NCBI RefSeq assembly: GCF_049472135.1
Contig: NZ_JBMOVV010000011.1
Location: 1 to 64,000 of the forward strand
Direction: 5' to 3'
DNA from: Arcobacter_B sp049472135
GTDB taxonomy: Bacteria > Campylobacterota > Campylobacteria > Campylobacterales > Arcobacteraceae
DNA: 64,000 bases
The first letter of the stretch is position 1, and each line of letters opens with the position of its first letter. Positions 15,492 through 23,562 of the stretch are shown piece by piece. The notes below the pieces were generated by a model that saw only the letters and a program-made list of their open reading frames with translations, had not been told where the DNA came from and ran no database searches. A program made the position numbers and the translations under genes.

Positions 15492-16928
15492 ATGTTAGCT
15501 GAAATTAACGACTTTTTAAATAACCTGATTTGGGGAAATATTTTAATTTATTTACTTCCTGCTTTAGGTATATTTTTTACAGTTACGTCAAGATTCGTAC
15601 AATTTAGATATTTCTTTAAGATGTTTAGAGTTTTAAGAGATACAGTTCATGATAAAGAAGGACATATTAGTTCTTTCCAAGCATTAATGCTTAGTGTTGC
15701 TGGTAGAGTTGGTGGTGGAAACATCGCTGGTGTTGCTGTTGCTATTACTCTTGGGGGTCCAGGTGCTGTGTTCTGGATGTGGGTAATTGGTTTAATTGGT
15801 ATGAGTACAAGTTTCTTTGAGTGTTCATTAGCACAATTATATAAAGAAAAAGATGGTCAAGACTCATGTGTATATAGAGGTGGACCAGCATACTATGTAA
15901 CAAAAGCTCTAGGTCAAAGATGGCTTGGCGTTATTATCTCTGTTTTATTAATGATTACTTTTGGTTTTGCTTTTAATGCTACTCAATCATTTATTATTTC
16001 AACTTCTTTTGAATCATCATTTGATATTCCTACTTGGGTTACTGGATTTGTTGTAACACTAATTTTTGCTGCTGCTATTTTTGGTGGTGTAAAAAGAATT
16101 ACTAAATTCTCAGAAGTTATTGTACCTGTAATGGCAGTTGGATACTTACTTATTGCTATTGTTGTAATTGCATTAAACTTAGAAAAAATTCCAGGTTTAT
16201 TTAATATGATTGTAACTGAAGCGTTTAATCCTTCTTCTGCTATTGGTGGTGGTATTGGTGCTGTTATTTTACAAGGTGCTAAAAGAGGTATGTTCTCAAA
16301 TGAAGCTGGACTTGGTTCTGCTCCAAATGTAGCAGCAGTAGCTTATGTAGCTCACCCAGTTCAACAAGGTATTGTTCAATCATTCTCTGTATTTATTGAT
16401 ACAATTATTTTATGTTCTTGTACAGCATTTATTATTCTTTTATCTGGTGTTTATGTTCCAGGTCAAGAGGGTGTTCAAGGTGTACTTTTAACTCAAAATG
16501 CTTTAATTGAGCATATTGGACCATTTGGTGGATACTTTGTAACAGTAGCTTTATTCTTATTTGGACTATCTTCAATGTTATATAACTACTACCTTGCAGA
16601 AAATAGTTTAAACTTCTTCTCAAAAGGTAATACATCATTATTTAATGCTTTTAGAGTTTTATGTGTTGCATTAATCGTTTGGGGTTCATTCCAAGATTTA
16701 GGTTCTATTTTCTCATTTGCTGATTTATCTATGGGATTATTAGCAGTGATCAACTTAGTTGTAATTGCTATTTTATATAAACCTGTTTTAAGACTTATCA
16801 AAGGTTATGATAGACAATTAAAAGAGGGTAGAAAACCTGTTTTAAGATATAACGATTATCAAGAGTTCAAAATTGATAAAGAGACATGGAAAGAGATTGT
16901 TGATAATATCAATGATAAAAAATCTTAA
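15492..16928 (+). CDS. Alanine/glycine:cation symporter (AGCS family)
   Basis: A 478-residue transporter with about ten to eleven membrane helices. Family signatures are visible: SLQ-like FQALMLSVAGRVGGGNIAG near residues 60-80, GGPGAVFWMW, and GAKRGMFSNEAGLGSAPN, the most diagnostic block. Members import alanine or glycine with sodium or protons. Length matches the family (about 450-490). It has a strong AAGGAG site and its own terminator, so it is probably a single-gene transcript. Fits with the amino-acid catabolism genes nearby. Confidence 0.92.
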   Translation: MLAEINDFLNNLIWGNILIYLLPALGIFFTVTSRFVQFRYFFKMFRVLRDTVHDKEGHISSFQALMLSVAGRVGGGNIAGVAVAITLGGPGAVFWMWVIGLIGMSTSFFECSLAQLYKEKDGQDSCVYRGGPAYYVTKALGQRWLGVIISVLLMITFGFAFNATQSFIISTSFESSFDIPTWVTGFVVTLIFAAAIFGGVKRITKFSEVIVPVMAVGYLLIAIVVIALNLEKIPGLFNMIVTEAFNPSSAIGGGIGAVILQGAKRGMFSNEAGLGSAPNVAAVAYVAHPVQQGIVQSFSVFIDTIILCSCTAFIILLSGVYVPGQEGVQGVLLTQNALIEHIGPFGGYFVTVALFLFGLSSMLYNYYLAENSLNFFSKGNTSLFNAFRVLCVALIVWGSFQDLGSIFSFADLSMGLLAVINLVVIAILYKPVLRLIKGYDRQLKEGRKPVLRYNDYQEFKIDKETWKEIVDNINDKKS

Positions 16929-16959
16929 AAAGTAAGGGGAAATATACCCTTTACTTTTT
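16927..16959 (+). terminator. Intrinsic terminator of the AGCS gene
   Basis: AAAAAGTAA-GGG pairs with CCC-TTTACTTTTT around a short loop, with a T-rich end, directly after the stop codon. Confidence 0.75.
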
Positions 16960-16999
16960 ATGTGATATTATATAAACATAAATCAATAAGGTGAAAGTT

Positions 17000-18139
17000 A
17001 TGTTTAACAAAGAAGGAATCCCTTTTTTTACTGTTATTATTCCTTTTTTAAGTATATTATTTGTCTCATTTTTTTCTACTTCATACTACTTGAAAATTTC
17101 AAATGATAGTTTTGAAAATCAGAAAAAAGAACTAAGAGAATTATATGTTTTAAAAAGCAATAATGATAAAAAAGATATAGATTTTTTACTACTACAAAAA
17201 GAGAAGCAACACAAAGAAAGTCAACAAAAATTTAAAGATTTTATGTTTGTTCTTACAAGCTCAATTATAATTTTCATGGCACTTTTCTCTTTATTAATGA
17301 GTTCAATTATAAATGATGTTGTTAAAAAATATAAAGAACAAGTTCAATATAAAGAATCCAAACTTCAAAAATTAAACAAAAGTCTTGAATCTAAAGTACA
17401 AAAAGGTATTGAAGAGGGAAAAAGAAAAGATAAGGCTATTTTACAACAATCTAAACTAGCAAGAATGGGTTCTATGATAAGTATGATTGCACATCAATGG
17501 AGACAGCCTTTAACAGAGCTTTCAGGTGTTTTAATGGAGCTTGAAACGGCAACTAGATTTAAAAAAGTAGATGAGAATCATATTTTAAACTCAATTGAAA
17601 GATGTGATGGAATGATTGAGTTTATGTCAAATACAATTGATGATTTTAGAAACTTTTATAAACCTGATAAGAAAAAAGAGGATTTCTATGTATTTAACTC
17701 TTGTCAAAAAGCAATTGATTTAATCAATGCTTCATTAAAAGAGGCTAATATCAATCTTATTTTAAATGTAAAAAAAGATAAATTAATACATGGTTATCCA
17801 ACAGAATTCTCACAAGTTATTTTAAATCTCATAACAAATGCAAGGGATGTATTACTTGAAAAAAACATAGATAATCCTAAAATCGAACTAAGTGTTGAGA
17901 GTATGGGAGTTTTATGTATTGTAAAAGTAAAAGATAATGCTGGTGGAATAAAAGAAGAGAATTTGGATTTGATTTTTGATCCATATTTTAGTACGAAAGA
18001 TGAAAAAACAGGTACGGGTTTAGGTCTTTATATCTCAAAACTGATTATTGAGAGAAATATGGGTGGAGAGCTTAGTGTTAAAAATGATGAGCATGGAGCA
18101 GTTTTTAAAATAGTTTTAACAGGATGGAATAATGGATAA
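17000..18139 (+). CDS. Sensor histidine kinase
   Basis: A 379-residue kinase with membrane helices at about residues 8-28 and 80-100 and only about 50 residues between them, so ligand sensing in the periplasm is limited. A coiled coil leads to the H-box IAHQWRQPLTE (H165), a form frequent in Campylobacterota. The ATPase domain has NLITNARD, DNAGGI and GTGLGLYIS. The start at 17000 follows AAGGTG. A GTG at 16991 overlaps that site. It overlaps the response-regulator gene by eight bases, so the two form a pair. Confidence 0.88.
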   Translation: MFNKEGIPFFTVIIPFLSILFVSFFSTSYYLKISNDSFENQKKELRELYVLKSNNDKKDIDFLLLQKEKQHKESQQKFKDFMFVLTSSIIIFMALFSLLMSSIINDVVKKYKEQVQYKESKLQKLNKSLESKVQKGIEEGKRKDKAILQQSKLARMGSMISMIAHQWRQPLTELSGVLMELETATRFKKVDENHILNSIERCDGMIEFMSNTIDDFRNFYKPDKKKEDFYVFNSCQKAIDLINASLKEANINLILNVKKDKLIHGYPTEFSQVILNLITNARDVLLEKNIDNPKIELSVESMGVLCIVKVKDNAGGIKEENLDLIFDPYFSTKDEKTGTGLGLYISKLIIERNMGGELSVKNDEHGAVFKIVLTGWNNG

Positions 18140-18824
18140 AAGTTTATTAGAAGAATTAAAAAATATACCAATTTTATGTGTTGAAGATGAAGATGGAATA
18201 AGACAAATTGTTGTTGAAACATTAAAGTACTATTTTGATGAAGTTTATGAGGCTAGAAGTGGTGAAGAAGCTTATGAAATTTATGAAGATTATAAGCCTA
18301 AGATTATTCTTTCAGATATTCAAATGAAAGATGGAGATGGAATTGAGCTTGTTAAAAGAATTAGAAAAGAAGACAGAAATGTATTTATAATTATGTTAAC
18401 TGCTTATTCAAATGAAGAGTATTTAGTAGACTTAATAAATCTGAATATTAATCATTTTATTTTAAAACCATTAAATCTAAAAAAACTAAATGAGGCTTTA
18501 ACTAAATACTTAAGTATAAAAGCAAAACCTATTAGATTATGTGAAGATTTACTTTTAGATATTCAAAAAAGAGAACTGATTTATAAAGAAGAAGAGATTA
18601 TTTTTTTAAGAAAAAGAGAAAAAGATTTTTTACAAATACTTTTTGAAAAGAAAGATTCAATCTTAACTTATGAGCAAATTGAGTTAGAACTTTGGCAAGA
18701 TAAACATATGACATCTCATGCTTTAAAATCTTTTATAAAAGATTTAAGACATAAATTACCGGTAAATGTAATCAAAAATGTACCTCAAGAAGGATATACC
18801 CTAGCAAAAATAGATGAGCAGTAA
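18132..18824 (+). CDS. Response regulator with winged-helix output
   Basis: A 230-residue regulator. Receiver domain residues are E18-D19-E20, phosphorylated D62 (ILSDIQMKDGDG), T90 and K112. The C-terminal winged helix ends NVIKNVPQEGYTLAKI. The gene overlaps the kinase gene. It is followed 114 bases later by a chemoreceptor. A partial copy of its 3' end lies at 20901-20951, so this region once held another regulator gene. Confidence 0.9.
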   Translation: MDKSLLEELKNIPILCVEDEDGIRQIVVETLKYYFDEVYEARSGEEAYEIYEDYKPKIILSDIQMKDGDGIELVKRIRKEDRNVFIIMLTAYSNEEYLVDLINLNINHFILKPLNLKKLNEALTKYLSIKAKPIRLCEDLLLDIQKRELIYKEEEIIFLRKREKDFLQILFEKKDSILTYEQIELELWQDKHMTSHALKSFIKDLRHKLPVNVIKNVPQEGYTLAKIDEQ

Positions 18825-18938
18825 AATTATAATAACTTAAAGTAATAATAAATATTATAATTTAAGCTTATGTTAAAACTAAGCCTTTATTAAGTATAAT
18901 TTCTATCAAATAATAAATTTTATCCACAAGGAGATGAA

Positions 18939-20822
18939 ATGTTAAAAGATATGAAAATATCACAGAAATTATACACTGGCTTTGGATTAATGATTTTTAT
19001 TCTAATTGTAGTAACAATTATTGGAATAAATAGAGTAAATTTTATTGATGATACCCTAGAAGAGATTGTAGAAGTAAACTCTGTAAAACAAAGATATGCT
19101 ATTAACTTTAGAGGTAGTGTTCATGATAGAGCAATTGCTATTAGAGATATAGTTTTATCAAAAGGTAAAGAGGATGAACTTTTTAAGAAATCCTTAGAAA
19201 ACATCAGAACACTTGAAAAGTTTTATGTTGAATCTGCAAAACCTATGCAAGATATATTTTCAAATAAAAATAGCGTTGATGAAAAAGAGATTGAGATTTT
19301 TAATAAAATCAATGAATTTGAAGCAAAAACCCTTCCTTTAATAGAAAAAATAATCTCATATAAACAAAATGAAGAACATCAAAAAGCACAAGAAGTTTTA
19401 ATCAATGAAACAAGTTTTTTAATAACACAATGGTTAGGAACAATAAACGAATTTATTGATTATGAAGAGAAGAAAAATTTAGTTGCAACTCCTTTAGCAA
19501 GAGATGCTGCAAATGGTTTCGCTAAGATGATTATTACTGTTCTTATAATTGCTTTAATAATTGGTATATTAATTGCATACTTTATTTCAAAACAGTTATC
19601 ACAATCTGCAAGTAAAATACAAAATGGTTTAAAAAGTTTCTTTGATTTTGTTAATAAAGAAACAAAAACAACAACTCAAATTGATTTAAACTCAAATGAT
19701 GAATTTGGTCAAATGGCAAATATGCTTAATGATAATATTCAAAAAACAAAGAAAAATCTTCTTGAAGATGAAGAGTTTGTAAAAGATGTAACAAGAGTGA
19801 TAAATGAGCTTAGTAGTGGTAATATGCTTGTTAAGTTTGAAAAAGATACAAATACTCATAGTCTTAAAGAATTAAAAGAGCTAATTGAGCATTTACAAGA
19901 CTATTTAGAACATACTATTGCAAGAGATTTAAATCAACTAATTAAAGTATTAGAGACTTTTAAAAATAAAGATTTTACACAAAGATTCCCAGACCCTTAT
20001 GCAACAGTTGCTGTAATTGTAAATGGATTAGGAGATGAAATATCAAACCTATTAAAACAGTCTTTAGATATTGGAAGATTGGTTGAAAAATCATCTGATG
20101 AGTTAATCAGCAATGTTAATATATTAAATGAAAGTACTAATAATGCTGCACTTAGTTTAGAAGAGACATCAGCTTCTTTAGAGCAAATCACTTCAAGTGT
20201 TATTAGCAATTCAAGAAATGTGACTTTAATGACTCAATATTCTAATAACTTAATAGATTCAGCAAATAAAGGTCAAGATTTAGCAAAATCAACTTCAAAT
20301 GCAATGGAAGAAATAAACACTCAAGTAACAGATATAAATGAAGCAATTTTAGTAATTGATAATATTGCATTCCAAACAAATATTTTATCACTAAATGCTG
20401 CAGTTGAAGCAGCAACAGCAGGTGAAGCAGGTAAAGGTTTTGCCGTAGTTGCACAAGAAGTAAGAAATTTAGCAAATAGAAGTGCTGAAGCTGCTGCTGA
20501 GATAAAAAGAATAGTTGAAGCTGCAACAAATAAAGCAATCGAAGGAAAAAATATCAGTTCTCAAATGATAGAAGGCTATGATCATTTATTAAATGATATA
20601 TCTAAAACTACTGAAACAATAAATGAAATATCTATTTCTTCAAAAGAGCAAGAAAAAGGAATTGCACAAATTAATGATTCTATTTCTAAATTAGATAAAC
20701 AAACTCAGCAAAATGCACAAATAGCAAGTAAAACACATGAAGTTGCAAATCAAACAGGAAAAATAGCTAAGCAGATTGTAACTGATGTTTTAGAAAAAGA
20801 GTTTATAGGAAAAAACAGTTAA
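18939..20822 (+). CDS. Methyl-accepting chemotaxis protein
   Basis: A 627-residue chemoreceptor. Membrane helices at about residues 13-30 and 195-213 enclose a helical (four-helix-bundle type) sensor domain of about 160 residues. HAMP-like and linker segments follow. The signalling tip has AFQTNILSLNAAVEAATAGE and GKGFAVVAQEVRNLA, which is near-invariant in the family. It lacks a C-terminal WxxF tether, unlike the receptor at 58857. The ligand is unknown. A TATAAT-like box (18894-18899) lies upstream of the strong AAGGAG site. Confidence 0.92.
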   Translation: MLKDMKISQKLYTGFGLMIFILIVVTIIGINRVNFIDDTLEEIVEVNSVKQRYAINFRGSVHDRAIAIRDIVLSKGKEDELFKKSLENIRTLEKFYVESAKPMQDIFSNKNSVDEKEIEIFNKINEFEAKTLPLIEKIISYKQNEEHQKAQEVLINETSFLITQWLGTINEFIDYEEKKNLVATPLARDAANGFAKMIITVLIIALIIGILIAYFISKQLSQSASKIQNGLKSFFDFVNKETKTTTQIDLNSNDEFGQMANMLNDNIQKTKKNLLEDEEFVKDVTRVINELSSGNMLVKFEKDTNTHSLKELKELIEHLQDYLEHTIARDLNQLIKVLETFKNKDFTQRFPDPYATVAVIVNGLGDEISNLLKQSLDIGRLVEKSSDELISNVNILNESTNNAALSLEETSASLEQITSSVISNSRNVTLMTQYSNNLIDSANKGQDLAKSTSNAMEEINTQVTDINEAILVIDNIAFQTNILSLNAAVEAATAGEAGKGFAVVAQEVRNLANRSAEAAAEIKRIVEAATNKAIEGKNISSQMIEGYDHLLNDISKTTETINEISISSKEQEKGIAQINDSISKLDKQTQQNAQIASKTHEVANQTGKIAKQIVTDVLEKEFIGKNS

Positions 20823-20844
20823 TTTAAATAGCTATATTTTTATC

Positions 20845-20876
20845 AAAAGAGAACTATGATTTTATAGTTCTCTTTT
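20845..20876 (+). terminator. Intrinsic terminator of the chemoreceptor gene
   Basis: Perfect 13-base stem AAAAGAGAACTAT/ATAGTTCTCTTTT with a six-base loop (GATTTT), ending in a T-run, 22 bases after the stop codon. Confidence 0.8.
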
Positions 20877-20900
20877 ATATCACTTTTTAAAACCCTTCAA

Positions 20901-20951
20901 AATGTAATCAAAAATGTTCTCCAAAAGGGCTATACTTTAGTAAAAGTTTAG
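20901..20951 (+). pseudogene. Remnant of a response-regulator C-terminus
   Basis: These 51 bases read NVIKNVLQKGYTLVKV followed by a stop. The regulator at 18132-18824 has NVIKNVPQEGYTLAKI at its end. The DNA agrees at 38 of 51 positions, including a 17-base exact block (AATGTAATCAAAAATGT). Upstream sequence in the same frame is only loosely similar and there is no start codon, so this is the tail of a decayed or recombined regulator gene. Confidence 0.65.
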
Positions 20952-21026
20952 TTTGCACTATAAAACACACTTTTTACATACTTTTATTTTATATGATTTT
21001 GAAATATTTGATTAAAAGGTTAAATT

Positions 21027-22433
21027 ATGGAAGAGAATTACAGAATTGAAAAAGATTTTTTAGGTGAAAAAAAGATTGATGTTCACAGCTACTATGGGAT
21101 ACAAACATTAAGAGCAAAAGAGAATTTTGATATTACAAAAACAAGTATATCACTATTTCCAAACTTTATAAAATCCCTTGCAAAAGTTAAAAAAGCTTGT
21201 GCTTTAACAAACTATGAATTAGGAGATTTAAATGATAAGCAAAGAGATGCAATAATCCAAGCTTGTAATGAGATTATTGATGGAAAGTTTAATGACCAAT
21301 TTATAGTTGACCCAATTCAAGGGGGAGCTGGAACTTCTACAAATATGAATGCAAATGAAGTTATTGCAAATAGAGCATTAGAGATTTTAGGTGAAAAAAG
21401 AAGTAGTTATGATGTTATTCATCCAAACAATCATGTAAATATGTCTCAATCTACAAATGATGTTTATCCAACTGCTATTAAAATTACACTTTATGAGTTA
21501 ATTTATAAGTTAAAAGATTCACTTAGATACTTAAGAGATGCTTTTGAACAAAAAGCAGTAGAGTTTAAAGATGTACTAAAAATGGGAAGAACTCAGCTTC
21601 AAGACGCAGTACCTATGACTTTAGGTCAAGAGTTTAAAACCTTTGCAATTATGGTTGATGAGGATATTTATAGATTAAGAGATGCCCAAGCTTTATTAAA
21701 AGAGGTAAATCTTGGAGCTACTGCTATTGGTACTGGAATTAATACTAAAAAAGAGTATAGAAGAAAGGTTATAAATAACCTAAGAGAAGTAACTGGAATA
21801 GATTATGAAAGTGCAGGGGACTTAATAGAAGCTACACAAGATACAGGAGCTTTTGTTCATATCTCAGGAATTTTAAAAAGAGTTGCTATTAAAATCTCTA
21901 AAATTTGTAATGACTTAAGACTTTTAAGTAGTGGTCCTAGAGCTGGTTTAAATGAGATTAACCTTCCACCAATGCAACCAGGAAGTTCAATCATGCCAGG
22001 AAAAGTAAATCCAGTAATTCCAGAAGTTGTAAATCAAGTAGCTTTTGAAGTAATCGGAGCTGATGCTACTATTTCTATTGCTTGTGAAGGTGGACAGTTG
22101 CAACTAAATGTATTTGAGCCATTAGTTGCTTATAAACTTTTCACTTCTATTAATATGATGAGAAGGTCTTTTTATTCACTTGCAGAAAAATGTATAAAAG
22201 GAATTACAGCAAATGAAGATGTTTGTATGGAAAATATCTTAAACTCAGTTACTTTAGTAACTTGCTTAAATCCTATCTTAGGATATGAAAAAAGTTCAGC
22301 CTTAGCAAAAGAAGCACTAGCAACAAATAAAAGAGTATATGATATTATTCTAGAGCAAGAACTATTTACAAAAGAAGAGTTAGATGAACTTCTTCACCCA
22401 AAAAATATGGTAAGCAATTATGAAGGAAATTAA
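21027..22433 (+). CDS. aspA: Aspartate ammonia-lyase
   Basis: A 468-residue lyase that converts aspartate to fumarate and ammonia. Visible blocks are GGAGTSTNMNANEVIANRA, HPNNHVNMSQSTNDVYPT, GRTQLQDAVPMTLGQEF and the flexible-loop signature GSSIMPGKVNPVIPEVVNQ. The loop Ser is the catalytic base. The pairing with an asparaginase-like gene four bases downstream supports aspartase rather than fumarase. It would feed amino-acid carbon into the TCA cycle or fumarate respiration. Confidence 0.93.
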   Translation: MEENYRIEKDFLGEKKIDVHSYYGIQTLRAKENFDITKTSISLFPNFIKSLAKVKKACALTNYELGDLNDKQRDAIIQACNEIIDGKFNDQFIVDPIQGGAGTSTNMNANEVIANRALEILGEKRSSYDVIHPNNHVNMSQSTNDVYPTAIKITLYELIYKLKDSLRYLRDAFEQKAVEFKDVLKMGRTQLQDAVPMTLGQEFKTFAIMVDEDIYRLRDAQALLKEVNLGATAIGTGINTKKEYRRKVINNLREVTGIDYESAGDLIEATQDTGAFVHISGILKRVAIKISKICNDLRLLSSGPRAGLNEINLPPMQPGSSIMPGKVNPVIPEVVNQVAFEVIGADATISIACEGGQLQLNVFEPLVAYKLFTSINMMRRSFYSLAEKCIKGITANEDVCMENILNSVTLVTCLNPILGYEKSSALAKEALATNKRVYDIILEQELFTKEELDELLHPKNMVSNYEGN

Positions 22434-22436
22434 TAT

Positions 22437-22931
22437 ATGAAAATTACAATTATAAATACAGGTGGAACTTTTAATAAAAGATATAACCCTTTAAAAGGTG
22501 AGCTTGAAGTACCAAGTGATAATATAGCTTTAGATGAAATTTTAGAATCTTGTTTTAATATAGATTTTGAAATCAAAAATATTATTTCTAAAGATAGTTT
22601 AGAAATAGACAATGATGATAGAGATATGATGATTGAAGCTATAAATAAATCTGAGAATGAAAAAATAATCATAGTTCACGGAACAGATACTATTGATATT
22701 ACAGCACAATATTTAGAGAATAAAGATTTAAATAAACAAATCGTTTTAACAGGGGCAATGGTACCTATGAGTATCAAAAAAGTTGAAGCTACGATGAACT
22801 TCTCGCAAGCTATTGGCTTTTTAAACGCAGATATAAAAAATGGTGTTTATATCTCTATGCATGGTTCTGTTGTATCTCATGCAAATATCAAAAAAGACAG
22901 ACAAAAAGGTCAGTTTTTAATAAATCAATAA
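22437..22931 (+). CDS. Short asparaginase-like protein (N-terminal domain only)
   Basis: A 164-residue protein with the N-terminal half of L-asparaginases: NTGGTFNK (nucleophilic Thr) and HGTDTIDITAQYL (second Thr-Asp pair), then VLTGAMVPM. Full enzymes are about 330 residues, and the C-terminal domain that completes the active site of the neighbouring subunit is missing. The frame is intact and ends at a good terminator, so it is a short form rather than an obvious pseudogene. It starts four bases after aspA, so Asn to Asp to fumarate is a likely pathway. Activity is uncertain. Confidence 0.78.
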   Translation: MKITIINTGGTFNKRYNPLKGELEVPSDNIALDEILESCFNIDFEIKNIISKDSLEIDNDDRDMMIEAINKSENEKIIIVHGTDTIDITAQYLENKDLNKQIVLTGAMVPMSIKKVEATMNFSQAIGFLNADIKNGVYISMHGSVVSHANIKKDRQKGQFLINQ

Positions 22932-22950
22932 GAGTTAACTCTTATTGATT
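22923..22950. terminator. Bidirectional terminator, perfect 12-base stem
   Basis: AATCAATAAGAG-TTAA-CTCTTATTGATT. It overlaps the stop codons of both convergent genes (asparaginase-like and ferritin). Confidence 0.75.
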
Positions 22951-23451
22951 TGTAGGGTCTACGAAAGTTCTTCCTGATAATTCTTTATCAATTGTATAAA
23001 GTCCGTATCCATTATCTCCCACTAATTTAATATGGTCAATAATAGCACTTACAGTTGCTTCTTCTTCAACTTGTTCAGTTACATACCATTGTAATAAATT
23101 ATAAGTAGCATGGTCTTTTTCTTTCATTGCTAAATCTGATAGGTTATTTAAATTCTTAGTCATCTTTTGTTCATGTGCTAATGATTTTTTAAATACATCT
23201 AAAAGTGATTTATACTCAACTGATACTTCTTCAATTTTTGGAAGTTTAATCTCTACATCTTGATCTTCAAGATATTTAAAAAGTTTCATTCCATGAGCAA
23301 CTTCTTCTTGGTATTGAATTAAAAACCAGTTTGAAGCACCATTGAACCCTTGTTTTGAACAATAAGCACTCATACCTAAGTAAATATAAGCAGAGTGGTA
23401 CTCTTTATTTAGTTGTTCTATTAAAGATTTTTGTAATTCTTTACTAATCAT
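22942..23451 (-). CDS. ftn: Non-haem ferritin
   Basis: A 169-residue iron-storage protein of the bacterial FtnA type. The four-helix bundle and ferroxidase ligands are visible in NKEYHSAYIYLGMSAYCS, QYQEEVAHGMKLFKYLEDQ and WYVTEQVEEEATVSAI. Twenty-four subunits oxidise Fe(II) and store it as a mineral core. Length and motifs match. AAGGAG precedes the ATG. No convincing Fur box could be picked out in the 110-base upstream region by eye. Confidence 0.93.
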   Translation of the reverse strand: MISKELQKSLIEQLNKEYHSAYIYLGMSAYCSKQGFNGASNWFLIQYQEEVAHGMKLFKYLEDQDVEIKLPKIEEVSVEYKSLLDVFKKSLAHEQKMTKNLNNLSDLAMKEKDHATYNLLQWYVTEQVEEEATVSAIIDHIKLVGDNGYGLYTIDKELSGRTFVDPTNQ

Positions 23452-23562
23452 AAATTTCTCCTTTAGTGTAAAAACTCATTATAGCCAAAGCAATTTAAAT
23501 AAAATTTATTAATTTCAGTTTGATTATGAGAAAATATAAATAATAAAAAACAAAGAGTTGAA

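Noticed and set aside
20242..20538. Leucine-rich minus-strand frame opposite the chemoreceptor gene
   Set aside because: Leucine richness comes from the reverse of Ala/Gln/Asn codons in the signalling domain. No start site.
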